Shown piece by piece: positions 35,108 through 45,119 of a DNA stretch of 64,000 nucleotides. The notes under the pieces are model-generated. The model searched no databases, was not told where the DNA came from, and worked only from the letters and a program-made list of their open reading frames with translations. The DNA is from an uncultured Pseudomonadota bacterium (GTDB lineage: Bacteria > Myxococcota_A > Bradymonadia > Bradymonadales > Bradymonadaceae), in NCBI GenBank assembly GCA_913057905.1, contig CAJXPB010000001.1:186001-250000 (forward strand), written 5' to 3'. Made by a program: the position numbers and the translations under genes. Numbering within the stretch: the first letter of the stretch is position 1; every line of letters begins with the position of its first letter.

Positions 35108-36669
35108 TCGATCGTCGCCGGGGGTTTACTCGACACGTCGTAGACGACGCGATTGATACCGTCGACTCGATTGATAATGCGATCACTGACCATACCCAAG
35201 AAATCCATCGGAAGATGGGCTCGGTCTGCGGTCATTCCGTCGCGGCTGGTCACGGCCCTGAGCGCGATCACCTGATCGTAGGTACGGCTGTCGCCCATCA
35301 CCCCGACGGTGCGCACCGGAAGCAACACGGCGAAGGCCTGCCAGGCGGCCCCGTAGAGGTCCTCTTCGCGCAGCGATTCGATGAAGATATGGTCGGCCTG
35401 ACGGACGGTCTCCAGGCGCTGTTCGGTGACGTCGCCGAGGATCCGCACGGCGAGGCCCGGTCCCGGAAAGGGGTGTCGGTCCACCATGTTGGAGGGCAGT
35501 CCCAGAGTTCGCCCCAGCGCCCTGACTTCATCCTTGAAAAGCTCTCGGAGTGGCTCGATGAGCCCGAACTCCAGCCGCTCCGGCAAACCGCCCACATTGT
35601 GGTGAGACTTGATGGTCTCGGAGGGCCCTCCGGTACTGGTCGACTCGATGACATCCGGGTACAGCGTGCCCTGAGCCAGCCAACTTGCGTTCGGGATGTC
35701 CTTGGCCACCCGCTCGAAGATACGCACGAACTTCTCGCCGATAATTTTGCGCTTCCGTTCGGGGTCCTCCACCCCCTCCAGCGCCGAGACGAACTCCTCC
35801 TGGGCCTCGATGACGCGGAGGTCGACGCCAAAGTGGTCTTCAAAGACCGTGCGAACCGTCTTCGCTTCGCGGTGGCGTAGCAGACCGTGGTCGACGAGCA
35901 CGCAGGTGAGCCGGTCGCCGATGGCCCGGTGGACCATCGCCGCCACCACCGAGGAATCGACGCCGCCCGACAACCCACAGATCACCTGCTCGTCGTCGCC
36001 GACGGCGTCCCGGATCCGCTCGATACTGCGGTTCAGGAAATCCTCCATCTGCCACTCGTCGCCGCAGCCGCAGACCTCAAAGGCAAAGGAGGTCAGAATC
36101 TGATTGCCGTCCTCCGTGTGGGTGACCTCCGGATGGAACTGGAGTCCAAAGACCGGTCGGTCCCGATGCGCGACCGCGGCGAGCACTCCGTTGAGGGTCT
36201 CGGCCAGGGGTACCAAGTTGTCCGGGAGCGTGTCGGCGGAATCCCCGTGGCTCATCCAGACGTCGAGCTGCTCGTCGGCCTCGAAGGCCTGGAGAGGCCC
36301 GCGCGGCTGCGTCACTCGAACCGGCGTGCGGCCGTATTCGCCCTCGTCGCCACCCTCGACCTGACCGCCGAGCGCATCGACCAGAAGCTGCATGCCGTAA
36401 CAGATCCCCAGAATCGGCACGTCGAGATCCAGAAGACCGTCGTGAAACGACGGCGCATCCTCTGAATCGACGCTCGCGGGGCCACCCGACAGGATGATTC
36501 CGTTCGCCGGGGCTTCGCCGTCTTCGAGAGCCTCCTCTAATCGGGGATCGTCCCAGGGCCAGACCTCGGAATAGACGCCGAGTTCCCTCAGTCGACGGGC
36601 GATCAAAAGCGTGTATTGGCTGCCATAGTCGAGGACGAGAATCCCCGAGGCGAGTTCAGACGCAGACAC
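35098..36669 (-). CDS. guaA: GMP synthase (glutamine-hydrolysing)
   Basis: 523 residues, full length. N-terminal class I glutamine amidotransferase (ILGICYGMQLLVDALGG with nucleophile Cys; HPEVTHTEDG). ATP pyrophosphatase domain with the PP-loop ICGLSGGVDSSV (about 230-241). C-terminal dimerisation domain ending PATIEWE, the universal GuaA terminus. Converts XMP to GMP. GTG start at 36669 with AGGAG upstream, 30 bases after the guaB stop: a guaB-guaA operon. Some family positions are acidic substitutions, but no catalytic change is seen. Confidence 0.97.
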   Translation of the reverse strand: MSASELASGILVLDYGSQYTLLIARRLRELGVYSEVWPWDDPRLEEALEDGEAPANGIILSGGPASVDSEDAPSFHDGLLDLDVPILGICYGMQLLVDALGGQVEGGDEGEYGRTPVRVTQPRGPLQAFEADEQLDVWMSHGDSADTLPDNLVPLAETLNGVLAAVAHRDRPVFGLQFHPEVTHTEDGNQILTSFAFEVCGCGDEWQMEDFLNRSIERIRDAVGDDEQVICGLSGGVDSSVVAAMVHRAIGDRLTCVLVDHGLLRHREAKTVRTVFEDHFGVDLRVIEAQEEFVSALEGVEDPERKRKIIGEKFVRIFERVAKDIPNASWLAQGTLYPDVIESTSTGGPSETIKSHHNVGGLPERLEFGLIEPLRELFKDEVRALGRTLGLPSNMVDRHPFPGPGLAVRILGDVTEQRLETVRQADHIFIESLREEDLYGAAWQAFAVLLPVRTVGVMGDSRTYDQVIALRAVTSRDGMTADRAHLPMDFLGMVSDRIINRVDGINRVVYDVSSKPPATIEWE

Positions 36670-36699
36670 AACAACTCCTGTGAGGTGATATCAGTTGGT

Positions 36700-38984
<2,285 letters not shown>

Positions 38985-39110
38985 GTCCAATCCCTCGGCG
39001 AAGATCGAGCTACAGGTCCCTCAGCGGGTCGTCCCTGACCCTGCAGATATCCTATCGCCCTCTTCGAACCTGTCAAAATTTCGACGCCCTGCCCCCACAA
39101 AAAAACGCCC

Positions 39111-39225
39111 CGCGCCGACGTCGTACCTCCTACGTCGTACGCGAGACGTCTTTCGTGCTCCGTGGACTCGCGCCGACGTCGTACCTCCTACGTCGTACGC
39201 GAGCCGCGCTCACGCGTCCTACGCG
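39111..39225. repeat. Two 58-bp direct repeats, ACGT-rich family
   Basis: The core CGCGCCGACGTCGTACCTCC-TACGTCGTACGCGAG starts at 39111 and again at 39169 (period 58), ending next to the rplC stop at 39226. CGTAC/GTACG palindromes recur within each unit. The vocabulary (CGTCGTACCTCCTACGTCG) is shared with the 52-bp repeats at 57303 and the fragment near 22003. Fills the gap between rplC and the duplicated lipoprotein gene. Confidence 0.75.
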
Positions 39226-39906
39226 TCAAGTCTGCTGCTTCTTGACCGCAGTCCTCAACATCACCAATCCACCCTTCGATCCCGGCACACTGCCGGTCAC
39301 CGCGATGGCATTTTCATCTTCGATGATCTTGGCGACGCGCAGATTCTGGATGGTCGTGCGCTTATCACCCGACTGCCCGGGCATTTTGATGCCGGGGAAG
39401 ACGCGGGCCGGGTCGGCCGACTGGCCGATGGCTCCACCGTGTCGGAAGTACTCGTGGGTTCCGTGACTTCCCGGGGCACCCGAGAAGTTGTGGCGCTTCA
39501 TGACGCCCGTAAATCCGCGACCCTTGCTGGTTCCGGTCACGTCGACCCATTCGCCGACACGAAAGAGGTCCGCTCCGAGCTCTTCACCGACCTCGTAGGC
39601 TTCCAGGTCGGCTTCTTCGCAGCGAAACTCCTTGAGGTGTTTGCGCGGCACGTCGATGCCGGCGTTCTCGAAGACGCCGACTTCCGGCAAAGAGAGCCGC
39701 CATTCCGATTCTTCACCCTCTTTTTCGAGCTTCTTGGCGCGATCGAAGCCGAGTTTGACGGCGGAGTAGCCCTCCGGCCCGTCGCTGCTCTTCTTCTGAA
39801 CGACGACGTTGCTGTCGACGTCGATGACGGTGACTCCGACGCGATCTCCATTGGCATCGAAGACCTGCGTCATTCCCATCTTTCGTCCGAGCAATGCTTT
39901 CTTCAT
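39226..39906 (-). CDS. rplC: 50S ribosomal protein L3
   Basis: 226 residues. MKKALLGRKMGMTQVF is the standard L3 start, and GTSKGRGFTGVMKRHNFSGAPGSHGTHEYFRHGGAIGQSADPARVFPGIKMPGQSG is the diagnostic central loop that reaches the peptidyl transferase centre. It includes the Gln methylated by PrmB in some bacteria (IGQSADP). ATG at 39906 has a strong AAGGAGG upstream; an in-frame extension to 39975 is discarded. Normally the second gene of the S10 operon, but here no other ribosomal gene is on either side. It is either a displaced rplC or a second copy. Confidence 0.96.
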   Translation of the reverse strand: MKKALLGRKMGMTQVFDANGDRVGVTVIDVDSNVVVQKKSSDGPEGYSAVKLGFDRAKKLEKEGEESEWRLSLPEVGVFENAGIDVPRKHLKEFRCEEADLEAYEVGEELGADLFRVGEWVDVTGTSKGRGFTGVMKRHNFSGAPGSHGTHEYFRHGGAIGQSADPARVFPGIKMPGQSGDKRTTIQNLRVAKIIEDENAIAVTGSVPGSKGGLVMLRTAVKKQQT

Positions 39907-40206
39907 GATAGCCTCCTTGAGTGAAAACCCCTCTCCGTTCATAACGTCGTCGAACTCGTTGCAACGCGACGTCATCGAAACGGGTGCGGACCCAATCGTC
40001 GTCCACCAACTCGGTGGGCGTGGGCCGCCGCGGGGGCGAAGCGTAACTGTCGAATGTAACTGACAGGGTGATGGAACGGTTCGTCCCAGCCGTCAGCGAC
40101 GCGGTGGATAGACGAAGCCCCCTCGGCCGTCAAGGGAGATTCAGCCGGCCGGCTCTCATCTTGACACCCCGGAACGCTCGGCGGGATAGTTACGCTGCAC
40201 CGACCC
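39907..40206. other. 300-bp divergent gap between rplC and the MCE operon
   Basis: Contains the rplC ribosome-binding site (AAGGAGG, minus strand) and the MCE-operon promoter at 40161-40190. A CTGTC...GACAG inverted repeat near 40048-40065 is visible but short. I saw no L3 autoregulatory leader or other gene. Confidence 0.5.
40161..40190 (+). promoter_or_regulatory. Promoter of the seven-gene MCE operon
   Basis: Perfect TTGACA (40161-40166), an 18-base spacer and GATAGT (40185-40190, four of six). Predicted transcription would start about ten bases before the TTG at 40207, so the first gene may be nearly leaderless. No other promoter-like sequence is seen before the following genes, which overlap or are tightly spaced. 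Confidence 0.5.
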
Positions 40207-41310
40207 TTGGACGCCCCGACCATTACGATTCTCAACACCTACGCTACAACCCTGTTCGGTCGCCGCTCTCTCGTCGTCCCGGCCATCCTCGCGGCTGTCG
40301 CCTTCACGGCGACGGTAGCGCCCGGCTGTAGCACCGCGCGCTCCTCGCCGGATTGGGACCGACGAGCCGTCGACGCCTCGATGCTTCAGGATGACGGTGA
40401 GATCGACCGAGCCGAGGAGTCGTATCGACGGCTGCTGGAGACGGCCGTCGACGCGGAGGACCGACGCTGGGTTCGATTGAAGCTCGCCCAGCTCGCTGCA
40501 GCACGCGGCCACCGGAACCGAGCCCTGGAGCGGTATCGCAGACTCTGGAGCGAAGGTCCGCGTGATGCCACTGGAGCGCGTGCACTCTGGGAAGCGGCTC
40601 AACTGGTCGAAAAACCGGCCCGGCGCGATGAGATGGAGAAGAGACTGGTACGGACATTTCCGGAGACCAGTTGGTCGGAGCGGGCTGCCGAGTCCCTGGT
40701 AAACCGCCGGTGTCGCCGGGGTACCTGCGACCTCGAGGCTCTGGGCGTGTTGGTCGAATCGATGGAGGAGGCCTTCCTGGAGCTCCCCGTCGGTGACAAC
40801 CTTGTCTTCCGCGCCGCCGTGGCCGCGCAGACGCACGGCGGAAGTCCGGAGCTCGCCCGCCGATGGTTCGACCGCATCGCCGAAAAACGCCCCGATTCAT
40901 CGATGGCCGACGATGCGGAGCGCCAACTCGCCGAGATGGCCCTCGGCCGCCAGGACTGGGACACCGCCCTCGATTACCTGACTCGCCTCTCCGACCGGCA
41001 CCAGCGTTCCCGGAACTTTGGCATTCTTTCGTCGCCCCACGCATCCTGGGCGCAATTCAAGACTGGCTGGATCCGTATGGTGTACCTCGACGACTATCGG
41101 GGAGCCATCGAGTCCTTCGACGTGTTCCTGAAACGCCACCCGAAGCATCCACGAGCCGACGACGCTGCCTGGCATCGAACCCAGGCGCTGCGCCTCGCAG
41201 GACGCAGGGACGCGTATCGGCGCGCCCTGAAGGGACTGCTCGACGACTATCCGCAGAGCCGGTACATCTCGAAGGCGCGTACTGAACTCAAGGGCATCGA
41301 AACCCCGTGA
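40207..41310 (+). CDS. TPR lipoprotein opening the MCE operon
   Basis: 367 residues from a TTG start. A hydrophobic signal ends in VAPGCS (lipobox-like Cys41). The mature part is a chain of helical TPR-type pairs: MLQDDGEIDRAEESYRRLLETAV, RNRALERYRRLWSEG, later GRQDWDTALDYLTRLSDRH and YLDDYRGAIESFDVFLKRHPKHPRADDAAWHRTQALRLAGRRDAYRRALKGLLDDYPQSRYISKARTEL. Such proteins (YbgF/BamD-like) scaffold envelope complexes. Its TGA overlaps the GTG of the first MlaF-like gene (GTGA). Likely an outer-membrane or inner-leaflet anchored scaffold for the transporter (inference). The start codon is uncertain. Confidence 0.7.
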   Translation: MDAPTITILNTYATTLFGRRSLVVPAILAAVAFTATVAPGCSTARSSPDWDRRAVDASMLQDDGEIDRAEESYRRLLETAVDAEDRRWVRLKLAQLAAARGHRNRALERYRRLWSEGPRDATGARALWEAAQLVEKPARRDEMEKRLVRTFPETSWSERAAESLVNRRCRRGTCDLEALGVLVESMEEAFLELPVGDNLVFRAAVAAQTHGGSPELARRWFDRIAEKRPDSSMADDAERQLAEMALGRQDWDTALDYLTRLSDRHQRSRNFGILSSPHASWAQFKTGWIRMVYLDDYRGAIESFDVFLKRHPKHPRADDAAWHRTQALRLAGRRDAYRRALKGLLDDYPQSRYISKARTELKGIETP

Positions 41311-42047
41311 TTACACTGCACGAGGTCGGAAAGAAGTGGCAGGGGGAATGGGTGCTTCGAGATGTCTCGCTGGAGATTTCCCAGGGGGAGTACATCGGTC
41401 TGATCGGCCCGGGCGGCTCCGGAAAGACGTTGCTCATCAAATTGATGACCGGCCTCGTTCACCCGGACGCCGGGACGGTCACGGTGGACGGCCAGAATTT
41501 GGCCGACCTCGACGCCCGGGGAAAAGAGGCGCTGCGCTTTCGCATGGGCATGCTCTTTCAGAATTTCGCCCTCTTCGACTTCATGACCGTGGCCGAAAAT
41601 CTGGCGTTTCCCCTGCGGCAGGCTGGCGAACTCGAGGAAGCGGAGATTGCCGGCCGGATTCAAACCGCACTCGGAGAAATCGGACTGAGCCACGCGGCCG
41701 AACGATACCCCATCGAACTCTCCGGAGGCATGAAGAAGCGGGTCAGTTTTGCCCGGGCAGTCATCCGGCGCCCGCCGCTGTTGTTTTACGACGACCCGAC
41801 GGCGGGTCTGGACCCGGTCACCAGCGCCAAAATCTTCCAGTTACTCACCACGATCCGCGAGTCCGGCGATACCACGGCCGTCACCGCCGGCCACGACCTG
41901 CGCGGCATTCGAAGACTGTGTGACCGGGTCGCCATGGTCGGCGACGGCTCCATTGTCCACACCGGCACCATCGGTGAGTTCGACGACTGCCGGCGAGAGC
42001 CGGTCGCCAGCTTTTGGGAGGCCTCGAGAGCCGAGGGGTGGGGATGA
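41307..42047 (+). CDS. MCE/Mla ABC transporter ATPase, first paralogue (degenerate Walker B)
   Basis: 246 residues, MlaF size. Walker A GPGGSGKT (34-41), Q-loop MLFQNFALFD, signature LSGGMKKR (138-145, consensus), D-loop TAGLDP, His in TAGHDL. The Walker B end reads LLFYDDPTAG: the catalytic Glu is Asp163. The second paralogue (44361-45119) has the opposite pattern, with a good Glu but a poor signature. The pair thus looks built to form one consensus and one degenerate ATP site. GTG start overlaps the previous stop. It drives lipid movement by the MlaE-like permeases encoded next. Confidence 0.9.
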   Translation: MITLHEVGKKWQGEWVLRDVSLEISQGEYIGLIGPGGSGKTLLIKLMTGLVHPDAGTVTVDGQNLADLDARGKEALRFRMGMLFQNFALFDFMTVAENLAFPLRQAGELEEAEIAGRIQTALGEIGLSHAAERYPIELSGGMKKRVSFARAVIRRPPLLFYDDPTAGLDPVTSAKIFQLLTTIRESGDTTAVTAGHDLRGIRRLCDRVAMVGDGSIVHTGTIGEFDDCRREPVASFWEASRAEGWG

Positions 42048-42814
42048 TGGAGTGGCTGAAAGTAGTGGGCCAAAAGAGCCTCGCTGCCATCCGCGAAGTG
42101 GGGCGGCTGGCCGAACTGCTGTGGCGGATCCTTTTGAACCTGGCACCCTGGCGCTTCGACGGCCCGGAGACCTGGCGAGCCCTCTATCGAGTGGGGGTCC
42201 AGAGCGTCGGCATCGTCGTGATCACCGCCGTATTGACCGGCGCGATCATGGTCATCCAGTCCGGCATGTACATCCAACAGTACGGGGCCTACGGACTGCT
42301 CGGTTGGGGCGCCGGCTACAGCGTCCTGCGCGAAGTCGGTCCGATCATGATCGGACTGATGTTCTCCGGACGCGTCGGCGCCAACAACGCGGCCGAACTC
42401 GGGACGATGAAGGTCACCGAACAGATCGATGGCCTGCGAGCTCTGGCGATCGACCCGGTCGCCTACCTGGTGGTCCCTCGGGTCGTCGCCATGCTGGTCA
42501 TGATGTTCCTGCTGGTGATCATCGGAAACTTCACGGCCCTGGTCGGCGGTGCCATCACCAGTCAGCTCATCCTCGGGGTCGACATCGAGGTCTTCTTCTG
42601 GAGCCTGCGCACCTACCTGGAGATGGCGGACTTCTGGCACGGGGTCGGCAAATCCGTCGGATTTGGATTCGCTATCGCCGTGATCTCGTGTCACTTCGGC
42701 CTCAACGTGCGCGGCGGTGCCGTGGGCGTCGGCCGTGCGGTCAACGCTTCGGTCGTCGGCAGCGCCATCGCCATCTTCATGCTCGATTATCTCGTCTCGT
42801 TTGTGACCATCTGA
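42044..42814 (+). CDS. MCE/Mla permease, first MlaE paralogue
   Basis: 256 residues, normal MlaE size, from ATG at 42044, which overlaps the preceding stop as ATGA; GAGGGG lies upstream. Five to six membrane helices. The MlaE domain is clear: GVQSVGIVVITAVLTGAIMVIQSGMYIQQYGA, VLREVGPIMIGLMFSGRVGANNAAELGTMKVTEQIDGLRALAIDPVAYLVVPRVVAMLVM, and C-terminal VNASVVGSAIAIFMLDYLVSF. The conserved E-Q-I-D-A/G-L motif couples to the ATPase. Its companion MlaE (42822-43658) differs in sequence and N-terminus, so the two probably form a heterodimer. Confidence 0.92.
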   Translation: MMEWLKVVGQKSLAAIREVGRLAELLWRILLNLAPWRFDGPETWRALYRVGVQSVGIVVITAVLTGAIMVIQSGMYIQQYGAYGLLGWGAGYSVLREVGPIMIGLMFSGRVGANNAAELGTMKVTEQIDGLRALAIDPVAYLVVPRVVAMLVMMFLLVIIGNFTALVGGAITSQLILGVDIEVFFWSLRTYLEMADFWHGVGKSVGFGFAIAVISCHFGLNVRGGAVGVGRAVNASVVGSAIAIFMLDYLVSFVTI

Positions 42815-42821
42815 GGAGCCC

Positions 42822-43658
42822 ATGACCCGGGACGGACCCGACAACGAACATCCGCCTCCGCGCGGCACCCCCGGATGGGGGCAGTTTATCGGTGATGTCG
42901 GACGACGCGCACTCGAATTCGGCCGCCTGGTCCGTGAAAACGTCGAACTCTTGGGGCTTACTCTCCGCTACATGGTCAATGGACGACGGCGCCGCGGCCG
43001 CATCGCCGAGCAGATGTACGACATCGGCAACCGTTCGATGTTGTTCATCGCGGTGACCCTCGGATTTCTGGGCATGATTCTGATCTTTCAGGCCGGCTAC
43101 CAGGCCGAGCGGATCACCGGCGACCTCCAGATGCTCGGCCCCCTGTTTTTACAACTTCTGTTTCGCGAGTTCGGGCCGACGATCACCGCCCTCATGGTCG
43201 CCACGCGAGGCGGTACGGGCATGGCCGCTCAATTGGGCACCATGGTCGTCACCGAGCAGATCGATGCCCTGCGCATGAGCGCTGCCCAGCCGGTCGATTA
43301 CCTGGTCGTCCCCAGATTTCTCGCCTCCGCCGTGATGCTCCCGGTGCTGACGGTCTTCGGGATTCTCGTCTCGTTTGCCGCCGGCGCCGTCACCGCCAAC
43401 CTGGCCTTCAATGTCAACTACTACACCTTCGTCGACATCGGCATGATCGAGAGCTTCGATATCGTGATCGGCTCGGTCAAGGCTATCGCCTACGGACTGG
43501 TCATCCCGATCGTCGCTTGTCATGCAGGGTTGAGCGTGTCCGGAGGGTCGGCCGGGGTCGGTCGCGCCACGACCGATGCCGTGGTACGCTGCAGCCTGTC
43601 TGTCGTCTTTCTGGATTTTCTCATCTCCGGCATCGGTTACGTCTTTATGGCCCTGTGA
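42822..43658 (+). CDS. MCE/Mla permease, second MlaE paralogue
   Basis: 278 residues. A hydrophilic N-terminal 50 residues precede the MlaE domain: MLFIAVTLGFLGMILIFQAGYQAERI, LFREFGPTITALMVATRGGTGMAAQLGTMVVTEQIDALRMSAAQPVDYLVVPRFLASAVMLPVLTVFGILVSFAAGA, and C-terminal TTDAVVRCSLSVVFLDFLISGIGYVF. It starts 7 bases after the first permease gene. Both share ExPxxxxxMxxxRxGxxxAAxLGTMxVTEQIDxLR but diverge elsewhere. MlaE is usually a homodimer in proteobacteria. Two linked copies recall the YrbEA/YrbEB pairs of actinobacterial Mce systems. Confidence 0.92.
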   Translation: MTRDGPDNEHPPPRGTPGWGQFIGDVGRRALEFGRLVRENVELLGLTLRYMVNGRRRRGRIAEQMYDIGNRSMLFIAVTLGFLGMILIFQAGYQAERITGDLQMLGPLFLQLLFREFGPTITALMVATRGGTGMAAQLGTMVVTEQIDALRMSAAQPVDYLVVPRFLASAVMLPVLTVFGILVSFAAGAVTANLAFNVNYYTFVDIGMIESFDIVIGSVKAIAYGLVIPIVACHAGLSVSGGSAGVGRATTDAVVRCSLSVVFLDFLISGIGYVFMAL

Positions 43659-43703
43659 CGGGCCGCTACCTTCACCAGTATCTTGAACGCATACGTCGCA
43701 CCC

Positions 43704-44357
43704 ATGAAACGACTGCCCGGCCTTCTCGCCTTGCTGACCGTGACGACCATCGCCGCGGTCCTCTCTCCGACGTCGGCCTCGGCCGAACAGTTTCGGCCCC
43801 CGCGCATCGGCCAGCCCTTCGTCTCGACCGGACTGAGCCTCCAGCCGGGGTTCCTCTACGACGGAGTCGATCCCGCAAATACCGGCTTCAGTCCCGTGGC
43901 CGTATCCGGCGCGACGATGGGCAAGGTCGGATTCCATCAGATCATTGCCGAACGCTTCATTATGTCGGCCGAAGCCGACATCGGCGGCCAGTGGGTCGAC
44001 GAACACACCGCTCAACTCGATGGCGAGGCCGACTCTCAGTGGGCTGTCGCCTGGCAGATCGGTCTGTACGCACGGTGGCTCCCCTTCGGCGACCGCGCCG
44101 GCTGGACGATCGGCGGCGGCCCCCAGTTCTACCATGCATATCTAAAGGAACAGGGCCTCCAGAGCCTGGGGCTCGGCCTGAAGGCGGGCCGCTACATCTG
44201 GACCAGAGAGGAACATTTCGTGCTGGTCGAATTCGGGTACGCCGTGCCGTTTATTCAGGGTCTCAAGCGGGGCAGCACCTTCAGTCAGGACCCCGATGCC
44301 GTGAAGAAAAACTGGACGTTTCACCGCTTTGGGCTCTCTATCCAGTATGGATTCTGA
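43704..44357 (+). CDS. Small outer-membrane beta-barrel candidate inside the MCE operon
   Basis: 217 residues from ATG at 43704. Signal peptide ends TSASAEQ. The mature 190 residues show alternating strand segments with aromatic girdles (FVSTGLSLQPGFLYDG, FIMSAEADIGGQWVDE, WAVAWQIGLYARWLPFGDRAGWTIGGGPQFYHAYL, SLGLGLKAGRYIWT, FVLVEFGYAVPF) and ends in FHRFGLSIQYGF. The terminal Phe is the BAM recognition signature. About eight strands are predicted. It lies between the second permease and second ATPase genes, so it is a candidate outer-membrane end of this lipid pathway. No named family recognised. Confidence 0.65.
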   Translation: MKRLPGLLALLTVTTIAAVLSPTSASAEQFRPPRIGQPFVSTGLSLQPGFLYDGVDPANTGFSPVAVSGATMGKVGFHQIIAERFIMSAEADIGGQWVDEHTAQLDGEADSQWAVAWQIGLYARWLPFGDRAGWTIGGGPQFYHAYLKEQGLQSLGLGLKAGRYIWTREEHFVLVEFGYAVPFIQGLKRGSTFSQDPDAVKKNWTFHRFGLSIQYGF

Positions 44358-44360
44358 GCG

Positions 44361-45119
44361 ATGGGACGCATCGAGTTTCGCGACATCTACAAGAGCTTCG
44401 GGGCCAACACCGTGCTGCGCGGCGTCGATCTACAGGTCGACGCTGGCTCGGTACACTACATCATCGGCCAATCCGGGGCCGGCAAGAGCGTACTCGTCAA
44501 ACACCTCATCGGACTCGAGCGCCCGGACCAAGGACGCGTCTTCGTCGACGGCGAAGACGTCACTCGGCTCAGCGAGCGCGAGCTGTACCCGCTACGCAAA
44601 CGCTGCGCGATGGTCTTCCAGCACGCCACCCTGTTCGATTCGATGAGCCTTCTAGACAACGTGGCGTTGCCGATCCGCAAACACCAGAAGGTCGACGAGG
44701 AGCGCGCCCGAGAGCTCGCCGCCCGCGAGCTTGAACGGGTCGACATGGAGGAGTACGCCGACCGTTATCCCGCTGACTTCGGTGACGGGATGCGCAAGAA
44801 GGTCGCCATCGCTCGCGCTTTGACCCTCGACCCGGAGTTCGTGATCTTCGACGAACCGACGACGGGCCTCGATCCCCCATCGGCCGACATGGTCGATGAA
44901 CTCATCCGCGACCTCTCCGATGACCTCGGAGTCACCAGTATCGTCATCTCTCACGACCTTCGCAGCACCTTCCGCGTTGCCGACCGGATCGCCATGCTCT
45001 ACAAGGGTGAACTGAGGCTCAAAGGCACGCCGGAGACGTTTCGCCAAACCGACGACCCCGTGGTTCGGCAGTTCATCGAAGGCTCTCCCGACGGACCGAT
45101 GGAAGAACCCGATGGCTGA
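44361..45119 (+). CDS. MCE/Mla ABC transporter ATPase, second paralogue (degenerate signature)
   Basis: 252 residues. Walker A GQSGAGKS (36-43), Q-loop MVFQHATLFD, Walker B VIFDEPTTGLDP with the catalytic Glu165, and H-loop VISHD are consensus. The ABC signature is not: LSGGM/Q reads FGDGM (140-144), with Ser replaced by Gly and the next Gly by Asp. This complements the first ATPase, whose signature is good but whose Walker B lacks Glu. Starts three bases after the barrel gene and overlaps the MCE gene by eight bases. Expected to pair with the first ATPase beneath the MlaE dimer. Confidence 0.9.
   Translation: MGRIEFRDIYKSFGANTVLRGVDLQVDAGSVHYIIGQSGAGKSVLVKHLIGLERPDQGRVFVDGEDVTRLSERELYPLRKRCAMVFQHATLFDSMSLLDNVALPIRKHQKVDEERARELAARELERVDMEEYADRYPADFGDGMRKKVAIARALTLDPEFVIFDEPTTGLDPPSADMVDELIRDLSDDLGVTSIVISHDLRSTFRVADRIAMLYKGELRLKGTPETFRQTDDPVVRQFIEGSPDGPMEEPDG

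Noticed and set aside
39907..40206. Leader RNA for L3 autoregulation
   Set aside because: Only a short CTGTC/GACAG pair was found; S10-type leader control is known for L4, not L3.
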